DNA of 53,280 nucleotides. Source: Bacteroidota bacterium. Lineage in GTDB: Bacteria; Bacteroidota; Ignavibacteria; Ignavibacteriales; Ignavibacteriaceae. A model generated the notes under the pieces. It had not been told where the DNA came from. It worked only from the letters and a program-made list of their open reading frames with translations, and did no database searches. Below, piece by piece: positions 9,973 to 21,100 of the stretch (position 1 is the stretch's first letter; the number at the start of each line of letters is the position of its first letter). The stretch covers positions 1 to 53,280 of the forward strand of contig JADFPP010000016.1 in NCBI GenBank assembly GCA_022562275.1. The letters are read 5' to 3'. Made by a program: the position numbers and the translations under genes.

Positions 9973-10827
9973 TCAAATTATTTTTATCAATTCATTATCA
10001 ATCAATCTTGTTTTGCCGAATTTACAAGCTATTAAAATATAATACTCACTCCCCTGCTTAAGTTCATCCACAAATTCGAAGGAATCTGATTTCACAATTT
10101 CTACATAATCCGGGTTTGATGATTTCACTGCATTAATCATCGACTTAAGTTCCGATCTTATCGCATTAACATTTCTTTCGCCTTCATTAATTATCTTCTT
10201 AGCCATCTGAAGAGATCTGTAAAGAACTAATGCTTCATCTCTTTCTTCCTTTGATAAGAAAACATTTCTCGAACTGATTGCCAAACCATCAGGTTCCCTA
10301 ACAATAGGGCATACAACAATATTTATATTCAATTTTAAATCTGTAACCATCTGTTTAATAACTGAGGCTTGCTGTGCATCTTTTTGTCCAAAAAAAACAT
10401 AATGTGGATTGATACAATTAAAAAGAATATTTACAATTGTCGTCACTCCCCTGAAATGCTTAGGTCTGGATGCACCTTCTAGTTTTTTAGAAATATCTTC
10501 AACATTAACATAAGTTTGAAAATGTTTTTGATAAATCTGTTCGGACTCCGGGGTAAAAAGATAATCAACACTTTCTTTTAACAATATTTTTTTATCATTT
10601 TTGATGTTGCGCGGGTATGTATTTAAATCTTCAGATGGAGCAAACTGTAAAGGATTAACAAAGATGGAAACAATTGTAATATCACATATTTCTTTTGATT
10701 TGTTAATTAAGGCAAGATGACCTTTGTGAAGAGAACCCATCGTAGGTACAAAACCGATTGTTTGGCTGTTTAACCTTATGGAGCCGGATAGTTTTTGGAT
10801 TTCACCAATTCTGGTGATAGTTTTGAT
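9973..10827 (-). CDS. panC: Pantothenate synthetase; start codon unclear
   Basis: Joins pantoate and beta-alanine with ATP to give pantothenate. The ATP-binding TMGSLHKGH motif, VNPLQFAPSEDLNTYPR, FFGQKDAQQ and the AISSRNVFLSKEE loop are all present. The first in-frame ATG (10740) falls inside the conserved PTMGSLHKGH motif and would remove the first strand. Homologous sequence (IKTITRIGEIQKLS and later QTIGFVPT) continues in frame upstream as far as an in-frame TGA at 10840-10842. No ATG, GTG or TTG exists in that interval. ATC at 10827, just behind GAGGT, is the best candidate. Either a rare start codon or a point error is involved. It follows accD by a few bases and is probably translationally coupled to it. 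Confidence 0.85.
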   Translation of the reverse strand: MKTITRIGEIQKLSGSIRLNSQTIGFVPTMGSLHKGHLALINKSKEICDITIVSIFVNPLQFAPSEDLNTYPRNIKNDKKILLKESVDYLFTPESEQIYQKHFQTYVNVEDISKKLEGASRPKHFRGVTTIVNILFNCINPHYVFFGQKDAQQASVIKQMVTDLKLNINIVVCPIVREPDGLAISSRNVFLSKEERDEALVLYRSLQMAKKIINEGERNVNAIRSELKSMINAVKSSNPDYVEIVKSDSFEFVDELKQGSEYYILIACKFGKTRLIDNELIKII

Positions 10828-10834
10828 AAGAACC

Positions 10835-11674
10835 TCAGGTCATTAAATCAATTAATTTGTATAATCTGTCCTTTAATTCTTTCCTGGGAACAATGACATC
10901 AATAAATCCTTTCTCTAATAAAAACTCAGATCTTTGAAATCCTTTAGGCAGGTCCTTCCCGATTGTTTGCTTAATAACTCTTGGTCCGGCAAACCCAATT
11001 AACGCTTTTGGTTCAGCCACATTTATATCACCAAGCATAGCGTAACTGGCTGTAATACCCCCGGTAGTCGGGTCGGTTAATACAGAGATATATGGTACAG
11101 CGGCTTCGGCAAGTCTTGCAAGTCTTGTACTTGTCTTGGCTAACTGCATCAACGAAAAAGCACCCTCCATCATTCTTGCGCCACCGCTTTGAGATATTAT
11201 TATCAATGGAATTTTATTATCGTATGCTGTATCAATAATACGAGCTATCTTTTCTCCCACAACAGAACCCATGCTTCCCCCGATAAACTTAAAATCCATA
11301 CATCCAAAAGCTACTGATGTGCCGTTAATCTTTCCAGTGCCTATTATAACTGCGTCATTTAAACCCAGTTTTTTTCTAGTTTCGGAAATACGATCTGAAT
11401 ATTTTTTTGTATCAACAAATTTTAACGGGTCTGCGGATCTCATTTTTTTGTGAAGTTCCTTGAAACTTCTCTCATCCAGAAGAATTCGGATATATTCCTC
11501 ACTCCCAATTCTAAAGTGATGTTCACATTTTAAACAAGTCCACAGATCAGCTTCTAATTGTCTTGTATAAATAATCTCTCCACAGCCAGGACATTTTTCC
11601 CAAAGACCGTCGGGTAAATCTTTCTTTTGGCTGTCGGGAGATATTTTTTCTTTTGATCTTCTAAACCAGGGCAT
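10835..11674 (-). CDS. accD: Acetyl-CoA carboxylase carboxyltransferase subunit beta
   Basis: A 279-residue beta subunit of the carboxyltransferase that moves CO2 from biotin to acetyl-CoA, the first step of fatty-acid synthesis. The N-terminal zinc ribbon is clear: CPGCGEII and, 15 residues on, CLKCEHHF. The carboxylase domain has VIGTGKINGTSVAFGCMDF, SQSGGARMMEGAFSLMQ and PTTGGITASYAMLGD. Length and domain order are normal. panC follows almost without a gap on the same strand. The partner alpha subunit is not in the window. Confidence 0.96.
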   Translation of the reverse strand: MPWFRRSKEKISPDSQKKDLPDGLWEKCPGCGEIIYTRQLEADLWTCLKCEHHFRIGSEEYIRILLDERSFKELHKKMRSADPLKFVDTKKYSDRISETRKKLGLNDAVIIGTGKINGTSVAFGCMDFKFIGGSMGSVVGEKIARIIDTAYDNKIPLIIISQSGGARMMEGAFSLMQLAKTSTRLARLAEAAVPYISVLTDPTTGGITASYAMLGDINVAEPKALIGFAGPRVIKQTIGKDLPKGFQRSEFLLEKGFIDVIVPRKELKDRLYKLIDLMT

Positions 11675-11682
11675 ATATTGTC

Positions 11683-12390
11683 CTATTGTTGAACATCTGC
11701 ATAGAGAGTTAAAATTTTATTTGGCGCTTTTGGATCATTAGATTTTATAGTTACAGTTTTTATCATCTTCCCTTTTCGCTTTGATGTATCAAGCTCTACC
11801 TTCAAAGTACCCTGCTCACCGGGCTTTAATTCTTTACTGCTAACCAATGCAGCTGTACATCCGCAAGAAGTTTTTATATCGCTAATTTTAAGTATTGACT
11901 TTCCAATATTTTTAAAGATGAAAGAATATTCAACTACTTTTCCTTCTTTTACTTTACCAAAATCATGCTGTGTTTCAGAGAATTTAATAACCGGATAAAC
12001 TGCACTTTCTGCATTAGGCTTTATTACAACACCTTTAATAGTAATTATTTGCTTCGGGTTTTCCGGGTCGTTACTGGTAATTGTTATTAATTTTTTCTGC
12101 TTTCCGGATCTGCCTGACGAATTAAAAGTGACTTTTAAATTCGTTGATTCACCCGGTGCCAATTTATTCTTCTCCGGCAAAGCAGCTGTACAACCGCAGG
12201 AAGGACGAACGTTTGTGATTGTAAGCAAATCACCACCGGTGTTTGTTAATACAAAAACGTGTGATACTTTTTCACCCTGTTTTATATCCCCAAAATCATA
12301 TTCGCTTTGTTGTATTATTAATTTAGGACTCATCAACTGTGCTGAAATTACCGATGTAAATATTACAAATAGAATCATTAACTTTTTCAT
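11683..12390 (-). CDS. Exported protein with two DUF1573 domains
   Basis: A 235-residue secreted or periplasmic protein. Residues 1-17 form a signal peptide (MKKLMILFVIFTSVISA). Two tandem copies of the DUF1573 immunoglobulin-like fold follow, about 22-125 and 130-235. Each carries the diagnostic SCGCTAAL segment (RPSCGCTAALPE and KTSCGCTAALVS). DUF1573 proteins are abundant in Bacteroidota and their function is unknown. The start overlaps the tsaB stop by four bases. It lies eight bases before accD, so it is part of the minus-strand operon. Confidence 0.88.
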   Translation of the reverse strand: MKKLMILFVIFTSVISAQLMSPKLIIQQSEYDFGDIKQGEKVSHVFVLTNTGGDLLTITNVRPSCGCTAALPEKNKLAPGESTNLKVTFNSSGRSGKQKKLITITSNDPENPKQIITIKGVVIKPNAESAVYPVIKFSETQHDFGKVKEGKVVEYSFIFKNIGKSILKISDIKTSCGCTAALVSSKELKPGEQGTLKVELDTSKRKGKMIKTVTIKSNDPKAPNKILTLYADVQQ

Positions 12391-13058
12391 TTTTTAGACC
12401 TTTTTTTTACTACGAAATTTTTAATATAAACTGGTTCAAAATAATCGTAATCATAACTGAATTTGTTACCTCCGAACTTCACAGCCCACCTTGCGATGTA
12501 TTCTGCCGTTGGAGAATTAGCCGTGATGTTATTTTCATTATTCACAATGTATTTATATGCATTTCCAAAAGTTTTTATACCATTAATTTTTTTAATAAAA
12601 TCTTCGTTTGTTAATATCTTTAAATCATCTGCAAATATAAAACTATTGGATTTAATTTGAAACCTTGCATAATAAACTTCGCTCCTGTTAACCTTGTTTG
12701 CTATAATAAATTCCGAACCCTCCGCCATTTGGAAGGATAGTTGAAAAGCGAGTGCTTCAAATGTAGGAACAACTAGTAAAGGAACACCAGTACCAGTGGC
12801 AATTCCTTTGGCTGCAGCCATCCCAATCCTTAAACCCGTGAATGAACCGGGTCCTCCGGATACGGCTATTGCACTTATCTCATTTCTATTAATTCCAGCT
12901 AAGTTGAATAAAACTTCAATTATTTCAAATAATTTTTCTGAATGTGAATGCTTTAGGTTAATGCTGGAAGTATAAAATTTTTCATCTGAAAAATAGATTG
13001 CAGCACTGCATATTTCTTCAGACGTTTCAATCGCAAGTAATGGAATAATGTTAATCAT
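12387..13058 (-). CDS. tsaB: tRNA threonylcarbamoyladenosine biosynthesis protein TsaB
   Basis: TsaB is the inactive paralogue and partner of TsaD in making the t6A modification of tRNAs that read ANN codons. The ASKHA fold is recognised from LLAIETSEEICSAAI near the N-terminus, then SGGPGSFTGLRIGMAAAKGI. A longer frame starts at 13091, but the family begins right before the LLAIETS strand, so I choose the ATG at 13058. That start overlaps tsaE by eight bases. The position directly after tsaE supports the call. Confidence 0.92.
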   Translation of the reverse strand: MINIIPLLAIETSEEICSAAIYFSDEKFYTSSINLKHSHSEKLFEIIEVLFNLAGINRNEISAIAVSGGPGSFTGLRIGMAAAKGIATGTGVPLLVVPTFEALAFQLSFQMAEGSEFIIANKVNRSEVYYARFQIKSNSFIFADDLKILTNEDFIKKINGIKTFGNAYKYIVNNENNITANSPTAEYIARWAVKFGGNKFSYDYDYFEPVYIKNFVVKKRSKK

Positions 13059-13479
13059 ACTTTTTAAATTCAAATCTTCGCTTTGTATCATTAATAACAG
13101 TAATTGAAATTTCTATCCTTTTTTCAGGAAGCGCTGCCTCTAACAGTTCACCCCATTCAATAAAAATTGCTGCTCTGGAGTCGTTTAAATAATCCATCCA
13201 GCCAATATCATACAGTTCTTCTATTTTTTTAAGTCTGTAAAAATCGAAATGATAAAATTTAAATTTCCCGTAATATTCATTAACAATTGCAAAAGAAGGA
13301 CTTCTTACATTATTAATTGAGAGAGACTTAAGTACCATTTTGATGAAAAAAGTTTTACCGGAACCAAGATTACCATTTAAAACAATTACCTGCCCGTTCT
13401 TAACTTCGTCAGCAAATTTACTTGCTAAAACTCCTGTTCCATTTTCATCATTAACATTTACAGAAGATGGAAATTCCAC
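13051..13479 (-). CDS. tsaE: tRNA threonylcarbamoyladenosine biosynthesis ATPase TsaE
   Basis: A 142-residue ATPase that works with TsaB and TsaD in t6A synthesis. The Walker A motif GNLGSGKTFF is followed by VRSPSFAIVNEY, the threonine/serine switch region, and then FYHFDFYRLKK and IFIEWGELLEAALPEKR, all family signatures. It begins four bases after the porX stop, so it is transcribed with it. The tsaE-tsaB order is common, while the link to a secretion regulator is probably only positional. Confidence 0.95.
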   Translation of the reverse strand: MEFPSSVNVNDENGTGVLASKFADEVKNGQVIVLNGNLGSGKTFFIKMVLKSLSINNVRSPSFAIVNEYYGKFKFYHFDFYRLKKIEELYDIGWMDYLNDSRAAIFIEWGELLEAALPEKRIEISITVINDTKRRFEFKKYD

Positions 13480-13483
13480 AGAA

Positions 13484-15052
13484 CTACTTTGGCTCCATTG
13501 TAATTACGGGCAATATCATTTCTTCTAAGGAAATACCGCCATGCTGAAAAGTATCTTTATAATGTGAAAGATATTTATGGTACTCAGTAGGATAAACAAA
13601 ATAATAATCTTCCTTGGCAATTATATAGTTTGTAGTAATTCCTCTGCTCGGCAAATTATAATCCTTCGGATTCTTTATAAAAATTGCATGCTTATTATCA
13701 ACTTTTAAATTTCTTCCGTACTTAAATCTTAAATTTGTCGATGCCTCTTTATCACCAAGCACTTTAGCTCCTCTTAAACACCTTATGCTGCCATGGTCAG
13801 TTGTAATAACTATTTTTACATTTTTCATTTTAGACAATGCTTTAAAGGTACTAAGTAAAGATGAGTGAGTGAACCAGCTGTTAGTTAAAGAACGGTAAGC
13901 TGCTTCATCCGGTGCTATTTCTTTTAACAAATCCGAATCGGAGCGACCGTGTGCAATCATATCTAAGAAATTAACTACAACAGCCATAAGGTTTACACCT
14001 TGATAAGAAAGAATATTTTGTTCAAAACTGCGTCCAACATTGGGATCAATTATTTTTATATACTTTAATTCATTTCTTAATTTTAATTTCTTTCTGTCAA
14101 GCAACAACTGGAGCAATTCTTTTTCGTACTTGTTCATACTTCTTTCTTCATCGTTTTTGCCCTGCCATAATTCAGGATAATATTTTTCAATTTCGCTTGG
14201 ATATAAACCGCTAAACAGAGAATTCCTTGAATAAGGAGTTGCAGTTGGAAGAATAGAAAAATAATAATCCTTTTCTATGTTGAAAAGATCTACCAAATGT
14301 TTTTCCATTACCAACCACTGATCAAGACGCAAACAATCAAGGACAAAATAAAAAATATTTATATGTTCATCCTTTAAATGATTTAGAACATACTTATCGG
14401 TAATCTCGGTTGTTAGATTGGGAGTGTCGATATCATTCGGGGATTTCAGCCAATTCTGGTAATTCTGTTCAACAAATTTTGAAAACTCCTTATTCGCCTC
14501 TTTCTTTTGATCATTTAATGTTTGCCTCAATCCAATCTCTGAATGTTGATCTAATTCGATATCCCAGTTAACAAGTTTCAAATAAATATCAATCCATTCA
14601 GCAAAATCAAGTTTACCCATTAGTGCTTGCGAGATTTGGTTAAAGTCCTGAAGGTAATCTTTAGCTGCATATTCGCCTGTAATTTTTTTGCCTTCCAGAA
14701 TTTTTTTGCAAACTAGGAGAACCTGACTTGGATTCACCGGCTTTGTAAGATAGTCGGTGATTTTTCCGCCAATGGCTTCATTCATCAATGATTCTTCTTC
14801 ACTTTTTGTAACCATAACAACAGGAATATTCGGGTTAACTGCTTTTATTCTGCTCAATGTTTCCAGTCCTCCCATACCTGCCATCATTTCATCAAGGAAA
14901 ATCAGATCATAATTTTTTTCATTTACGTATGATATCGCATCTTCACCATTTGTAACTGTATCTACTTCGAATCCCTTTTCAGATAGAAAAATGATATGAG
15001 ATCTAAGTAGTTCAATTTCATCATCTACCCAAAGAAGTTTTTTTGGTTCCAT
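13484..15052 (-). CDS. porX: PorX-type response regulator with PglZ domain (T9SS regulator)
   Basis: A 522-residue protein with a receiver domain at about residues 5-120 and an alkaline-phosphatase-like PglZ domain from about 205 to the end. The receiver has the acidic pair at residues 10-11, the phospho-acceptor Asp54 in LIFLDEMM and the conserved lysine in LTKPVN. The C-terminal domain shows FYFVLDCLRLDQW, SLFSGLYPSEI and KIVITTDHGSIR, the metal-binding type of that superfamily. This architecture is PorX, which with PorY controls the type IX secretion system. It lies 74 bases downstream of sprA, encoding the T9SS translocon, on the same strand. Confidence 0.9.
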   Translation of the reverse strand: MEPKKLLWVDDEIELLRSHIIFLSEKGFEVDTVTNGEDAISYVNEKNYDLIFLDEMMAGMGGLETLSRIKAVNPNIPVVMVTKSEEESLMNEAIGGKITDYLTKPVNPSQVLLVCKKILEGKKITGEYAAKDYLQDFNQISQALMGKLDFAEWIDIYLKLVNWDIELDQHSEIGLRQTLNDQKKEANKEFSKFVEQNYQNWLKSPNDIDTPNLTTEITDKYVLNHLKDEHINIFYFVLDCLRLDQWLVMEKHLVDLFNIEKDYYFSILPTATPYSRNSLFSGLYPSEIEKYYPELWQGKNDEERSMNKYEKELLQLLLDRKKLKLRNELKYIKIIDPNVGRSFEQNILSYQGVNLMAVVVNFLDMIAHGRSDSDLLKEIAPDEAAYRSLTNSWFTHSSLLSTFKALSKMKNVKIVITTDHGSIRCLRGAKVLGDKEASTNLRFKYGRNLKVDNKHAIFIKNPKDYNLPSRGITTNYIIAKEDYYFVYPTEYHKYLSHYKDTFQHGGISLEEMILPVITMEPK

Positions 15053-15126
15053 ATTTGTTTTTTTTATTAAAATTAATAATAATATTTATAATAATAATCA
15101 TTTAAGACTAATTCTAAAATGTACAA

Positions 15127-18100
15127 TCATTGTATTACAATATTCACATCCAGACCTGCTTCGTTTGTAGTTGTTGGAGGAATTCTTGCCGCACCTTTAG
15201 GTTCAACCGTAGATCGTTTGTAAAATAATGATAAAGTTACCTTAGAGCTTATAGTGTAACGAATTCTAGGTTCAATTGTGGTTCGTGTAGTTCCATCCTG
15301 TGGAATTCCGTTCTCAGTAAAGTTGGTCATTTCAAATCTAACAATAGAATTTTGTGTAAGTGTATAAGAAAGACTGAATTCTATATCGTTCTTAAGTTCA
15401 ATACCAAAAAGGGGAAGACTAAAACCGGATTTTGAATAGCTGGCTGTAAATCCAATATCTTTCGAAAAAGTCTCTGTAATATTTGAAGTAGTTACACCCA
15501 GATTGTAACTGTTCCTGATAGAGTATTTAAAATTTCCGGATAAATTTCCTCCCATCATTTGCCCAAAGGTTATATTCAAACCAATTAGCGGTGTAAATCC
15601 ATAATCAATTTTTTGAACTTGCGTTTCCTGTTTACCTTCCCGTGATAGTTTCCAGCCTTCCGTGTAATTTGATGTATAGGAATGATCTAAAGATACTCTT
15701 TGTGCAATTGCACTAAACAATGGAAATTTTTCCAGTCCGGTCCAGGTAAAACGCCAATTTGCTCTGGGAAAGTATTTTGCAACTTCCGCAAGGGCAGGTA
15801 TATTTTTAAACCAGGTTAAAGACTCAAATCCATTTATAAATGCATCTGATAAATTCTTTTTAGGATCCGGTGCATTCGGATCAAACAATTCATTAACTTT
15901 TTTAATACCCGTATCAAAAAACGGCAACGGCAAACTTAAAAAGGATCGGTTTAAATTTCCTGTTGAAGTAATATTTGAAACGATCAGATCCCCGTTGAGA
16001 TCTCTGGTTAAGGTTGTGTTCTTATTAACTCCCCAGCCAACCTTCCAGGTTACATCTATTTTAGCCCCTTCCCATAATGGACGTGATGTTTTGAAATCAA
16101 AACTATTTTTATCTGAGAATATATCACTAAGATTTGTATTTACAGCTTTTGCGCGAGGTCCGGGATCGGAACTGAAGCCCAGCATGAATGCACGTGATGG
16201 TCCATTCGCCGCATTAGATGAAAATCCCCAAAAATTCGTAAATCCCGTACCGGTACTTTCTAGGCCTGATTTTGAAAGACTATGTGTATTAGAAAAATTA
16301 AAAGAAAAATTGTCCCAATCAAAAAAGACTGTTTTAATACTAAGTTTTAACAAACTAAGAAACCTCAAAAGGACAGGCGGCTTACCATCAGTTGTTCCTG
16401 AGAGCGAATCCAGATCTGCCCCTGTTGAATCAGTTCCGTTCCGCTTTTTATTCTCCTCTAATTCTATTAAGTTCCTGTTTCTTTGTGATGTCTTATTGGT
16501 TGTCCTAGTATTATTATCATCTTTACCAAATAAAGGTTCGGTGAGGGATTTCCATCTTAAAATAACTCCAGCAGTACTTTTACTTGAAAATCCCGCGCTT
16601 CTCCCCAAAACTTCCTGCCGCAAATCATAGTTCCACCTATAATTTACTGAGTAACCACCTGAGATAGTAAAGTACCTGTTTATATTCCAAAGCGAGGGTA
16701 GCCGGGGCTGAATTCTAAAATTAACAGACTGTTGATATTTATAATCTTTTCCAAATAGTGCACCACCAAAAATATCGCTCCAAATTTCCGATTCCTCTCT
16801 GTCTAATCCATTATCATCAGCTAATAAATAAGCCAATGACGAATTAATTGTTACATTATAATTTGTACTCAAATTTAACAACCCTCCTTCAGTTATTTTC
16901 CAGGCAAAGTTAAATCCTCGTAAAGTAGTAAAATCCCGTGAAACTATTGGTTCAGTTGATACATTACCTGTTGGTCTGGTTGTACTGCTATTACGATTTC
17001 GCCTGGATGATATACTTGCCGTAAGATTTTGCGGGGTAAAATTAATTTTTGCATCCTTATAATCTTTGAACAGAGAAAAAAACCATCCTATAATTGGAAA
17101 ATTTGAAGGCTTGATGTTAAGATCAGAACTGAAAGTTACTGCATAATTCATAGAAGCATTCCAGACCCAATTTTTTCTCTCAAGAATGGTCGGGTTTCTG
17201 CTAAAAGAATTATTGTAGTTAAAACCGAATGTTAGAGCATTAATTAAATCCCTTACATACCATTTTTCTATTGGTAGTACCAGTTTTATATTAGCCGCAG
17301 AAAAAGTATTGGAAACATTTAATGTCTGTGATTCTGCAATTAATCCTTCGGGTGTTTGCGGATTAATATTGCCGGTAGTATCGGACGTAGCTTTTTGTAA
17401 CTGCTCTGCTGCTTCATCAACTCTAACATCGGTGCCCGGTATATACAAGGGTTTGCCTAACGATTCTGTATGAGAAATATTAACCTGTAAATTACTCTTG
17501 GGCATATTAATGGGTAATAGTTTAAGTACATTAATATTTGTGGATACTGTCCAGTTCTGGCTCTCCACCCGGGAGCCAAAACGTGCAGACAATTTATGAA
17601 AATAAGGATTCTTCTGATTTATGTTAAAATTAACCGACATAATATCAGCAAATTTTAGTGATGTACCTAGACTATATGCCCAACCGGGGGAATCATCCGC
17701 GCCAATAACTCTTAACTCGTTAACCCAAATTTCACCTGAGAGCGGACCGGGATTGAAACCATTAACAAGATTAACTATTCCAACGGTTAAAAATTTTACG
17801 GAAATTAATGTGGGATTTCCTTTCAGTTGATAGAAATGATCGAGTTTCCCGGGGACAGGTATTTTTTTTACCTCGCTTAATGAATCTCTGGCTAACTGTT
17901 TAATGGCTGTTAGTTCATCAAATTTTATTGAAATTTCATTCCAACCCGGTGCTACTGGTTGACGATATTCATAATAGTTATTTGTGTCGGTTCCGAATCT
18001 AAAGAAAACCTCTGCTGAGAACTCTCCGGTTTCAGGATCATTGTAGGATATCGAACCAGGTTGGGAGTTTTCGTCTCCGTGAATAAAAAGTTTCATTTCA

Positions 18101-21100
18101 GTATAATTAAATACATCAAGCGGGCGAAACAAATATTTTATCGCTTCCCGAGAATCACCGGCATCCAGATCGGTAAGGATCAGGTTAAGTGATTGTTCAT
18201 TTTTAAATATCTCTTCGTCAGGTCTTGTTCTGTCTCTTTCCCTGAAAACACCCGGAGGACTTGTATAATCAGGATTCTCTTCCTGGCTAACAACGGAAAT
18301 TGAAAGTACACTATCTTCAGGATCTGCTTTTTGCCACTGGCTTCCAACAAGATTGAATTCGGCAATTTGTAAATGCAAACTTTCCGAAATACCGGTTAAA
18401 AAGAATCTAATTGTTTCAACATTAGATAGACTTGCATTCTGAAAATTAAGCAGCGTATCTTTAAGCGGAATACGATACAAGTACCATCCAGGCACATTAC
18501 CAAATCCACCGCCGGAAATAAATGGATTTGTTGAAGCATTTGTATCCAGTGGTATTTCATACCTTAAATAACTATTAACCAGATCAACATTTCCGTTTCT
18601 ATTAAGATCTTCCGTATCCGGCAATCGCCCAATGTCTGTTAATACTGCATTTCCTTCTGTACCGTTAATTTTATAATAATTCGAAGGATCGGCACCCGCA
18701 CCTTGTACAAGAATAAAATTATCACCTGAGGGATCGCCGGAATCGCGCGCATTTGGAAATTGTAGTCTTTCTTCAGCATCAAAAAAAATGTCCAGTCCTG
18801 TATCTTCACCTTCATCTATTACATCATTAAAGTTTTTGTCTTCAGTATTCAAAATATTGTTTGGAATTACATCTTCACTTATCAATCCCATATCTAAATA
18901 TAATTTTGCATTCGGTGGTGCATCTGCAATTCGCATCCAGAATTCTATAAACTCAACATTCTGCTCAATCAGGTTATTTGCTGTTGATGAGAGAAGTCTT
19001 TGCATTCCTCCCCATCTTTCGCTTGAACTGGTAACATTGGCTGGATCTGTATTATATGTCCCGATAGAATCAGGTTCGTAGATAAAATCTAAAACTGTAA
19101 TCTGTTGGTCTGATCTCCCAACTTGTCTTCTGCCTCCAAATATATCATCTACAACAACAATAGAGGGAGTTATATTATACCAAAAACTTTTCGCCTTAAA
19201 TTGCATTCGCTGCTGCCTGCTAAGGTTTGTCGGCAACCCAGGTATTAGGTCAGGTGGACTGAGATCTTTCCAACCTGTATAACCAATGCCAACCGGGATT
19301 GTTTTTTTTGCTCCTTCAAAGTCATCAATATAAGCAATACTTTTTCCTTCATCGGAAGCAACAGTACTTTTTTTTGTGTTCGGGTCAGGATTCATATATG
19401 CATATTCACCCGAGAAGTTAAAAGTTGACATCTCCCTGGTTGAGAATGCTAAATCTAATAATTTAGTCACGAACGGAAGATCTGCTGAAGTTTTAAAATC
19501 CGTACCGAGAATAGTATTGCTTAAGGGCTCTTCGCCAATTCTAACTTTATCGCTTAATGTTTGTTGATTTAAGTTCATAATAGTAAAACCAAGATGAGTC
19601 TTCCTGGAAAAATCGTACGTGGCACGAGCACCAAGCAACGTTTTTGAAGCAAGCTGGAACAGATCATTCTGCTCATAGGTAATTCTTAAATCAGCTCCTG
19701 GTACTAAGGCAGCATCATTACGAATAGTAAGCTGTCCGATAGCGTAATCAACAACATAGTCCACACCTTCGGTAAGTTCACGACCATTCAGAAGTACCCG
19801 TGCCGAATTTTCGACTACATTAAAACCGAGCTGATACACCGAAGACACCTCGCCGGTCTGTTTACCACTCATTAACCATTTATCGTGCACCTTATCCTGT
19901 TTTGCAAATGTTTTGGTAGTATCATAAATCAAAGAATATTTTAGGTCTTCTGAATCTAAATCCGGTGGAATATTATTTCCGAATGGCTGAAGTGTAGAAA
20001 AAATTATTTCACCAGTCTCCGGAAAGATTGTGTACCCCGGGCGCCAGTCAAATTTATTATCAGGATTCGGATTACCGCCTTCACCTTGCTGATCAAAGCC
20101 GAATGCTTCAAGCAGTTTCACATTTCCGTTTGGAGTTTGCAGTTCATTCGTAGGTTCCTGCCCAATCACCTCATACTTTATTGAGAAATTAAATCCTTCC
20201 TTTTTTATATTCCGGCTGCCCGTCGGGTAAATATTTTTCAGCTTAAGCTGCCATGCATCCGTAAACTGCGGCTGAAGATTTCCCGGTTTAATTAGTTTAA
20301 GTACTAAAAAAGTATCCTGAGCTGTTGCAATAAATTCACCGAATGTTCTATCTGAAGGTCCTTGATTAAATGCAATTGCAATAACATCCTGAGTCTGAAT
20401 AGAAGTTTTAAATGAAATGAACCCGGTGTTCGGATGTAGAATATAATCAACCCCCTGCCTTAGTAATTTAAATCGTCCTGTTTCTATCTTGCCCAATATC
20501 GGTTCTATTGGTTCTCTTAAAGAATCCGGATACTTGCCGCCCGGACTGATAGGTTCCAGATCCAAATATGCATTTGCAGATCTTTCATTCGATTTATCTG
20601 AAGTGATAACATTTATTGATTTCCATACCTCGATCTCGTTTACAAAAAGATCGTTGTTTACGATAGAAGGAACATTAAAAAAATATTGTTTGAAAAGTGT
20701 GCTATCATTATAAACCTTATCGATAAAATAGTGGTTCTCAGAATAATTATATGCCCGAACACTGTATTCCCGGGATGTTGAACCACCTGAGACTAATACT
20801 TCCTTTGTTTCGCCTTTTTTCTGGCTGGCAATAGTTGTTAATTTTAGGGGACCAAGTTTAAACTGGGCTTTTATTCCAAATAGTGCTTCAGCACCGCCAA
20901 TTAGCGGAGAGGTTTGCATCGAAACATTTCCAGCTTCAATATTTTGAATAATTTCGTCTTCATAGCCTGTGTACTTTAGTTTTAGCTGGTTCTCATATTG
21001 GAACGTTCTTTCTGTATTCCAATCGGCAGAAATATTTAGTTTATCGCCAATTGTTCCGTTTACATTTATCTGAACCTGTTGTTTAAAATCTGGTTCGTTT

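Noticed and set aside
15995-16630. Long plus-strand frame of 211 codons
   Set aside because: It lies entirely antisense to sprA, has no SD or family resemblance, and sprA coding is unmistakable.
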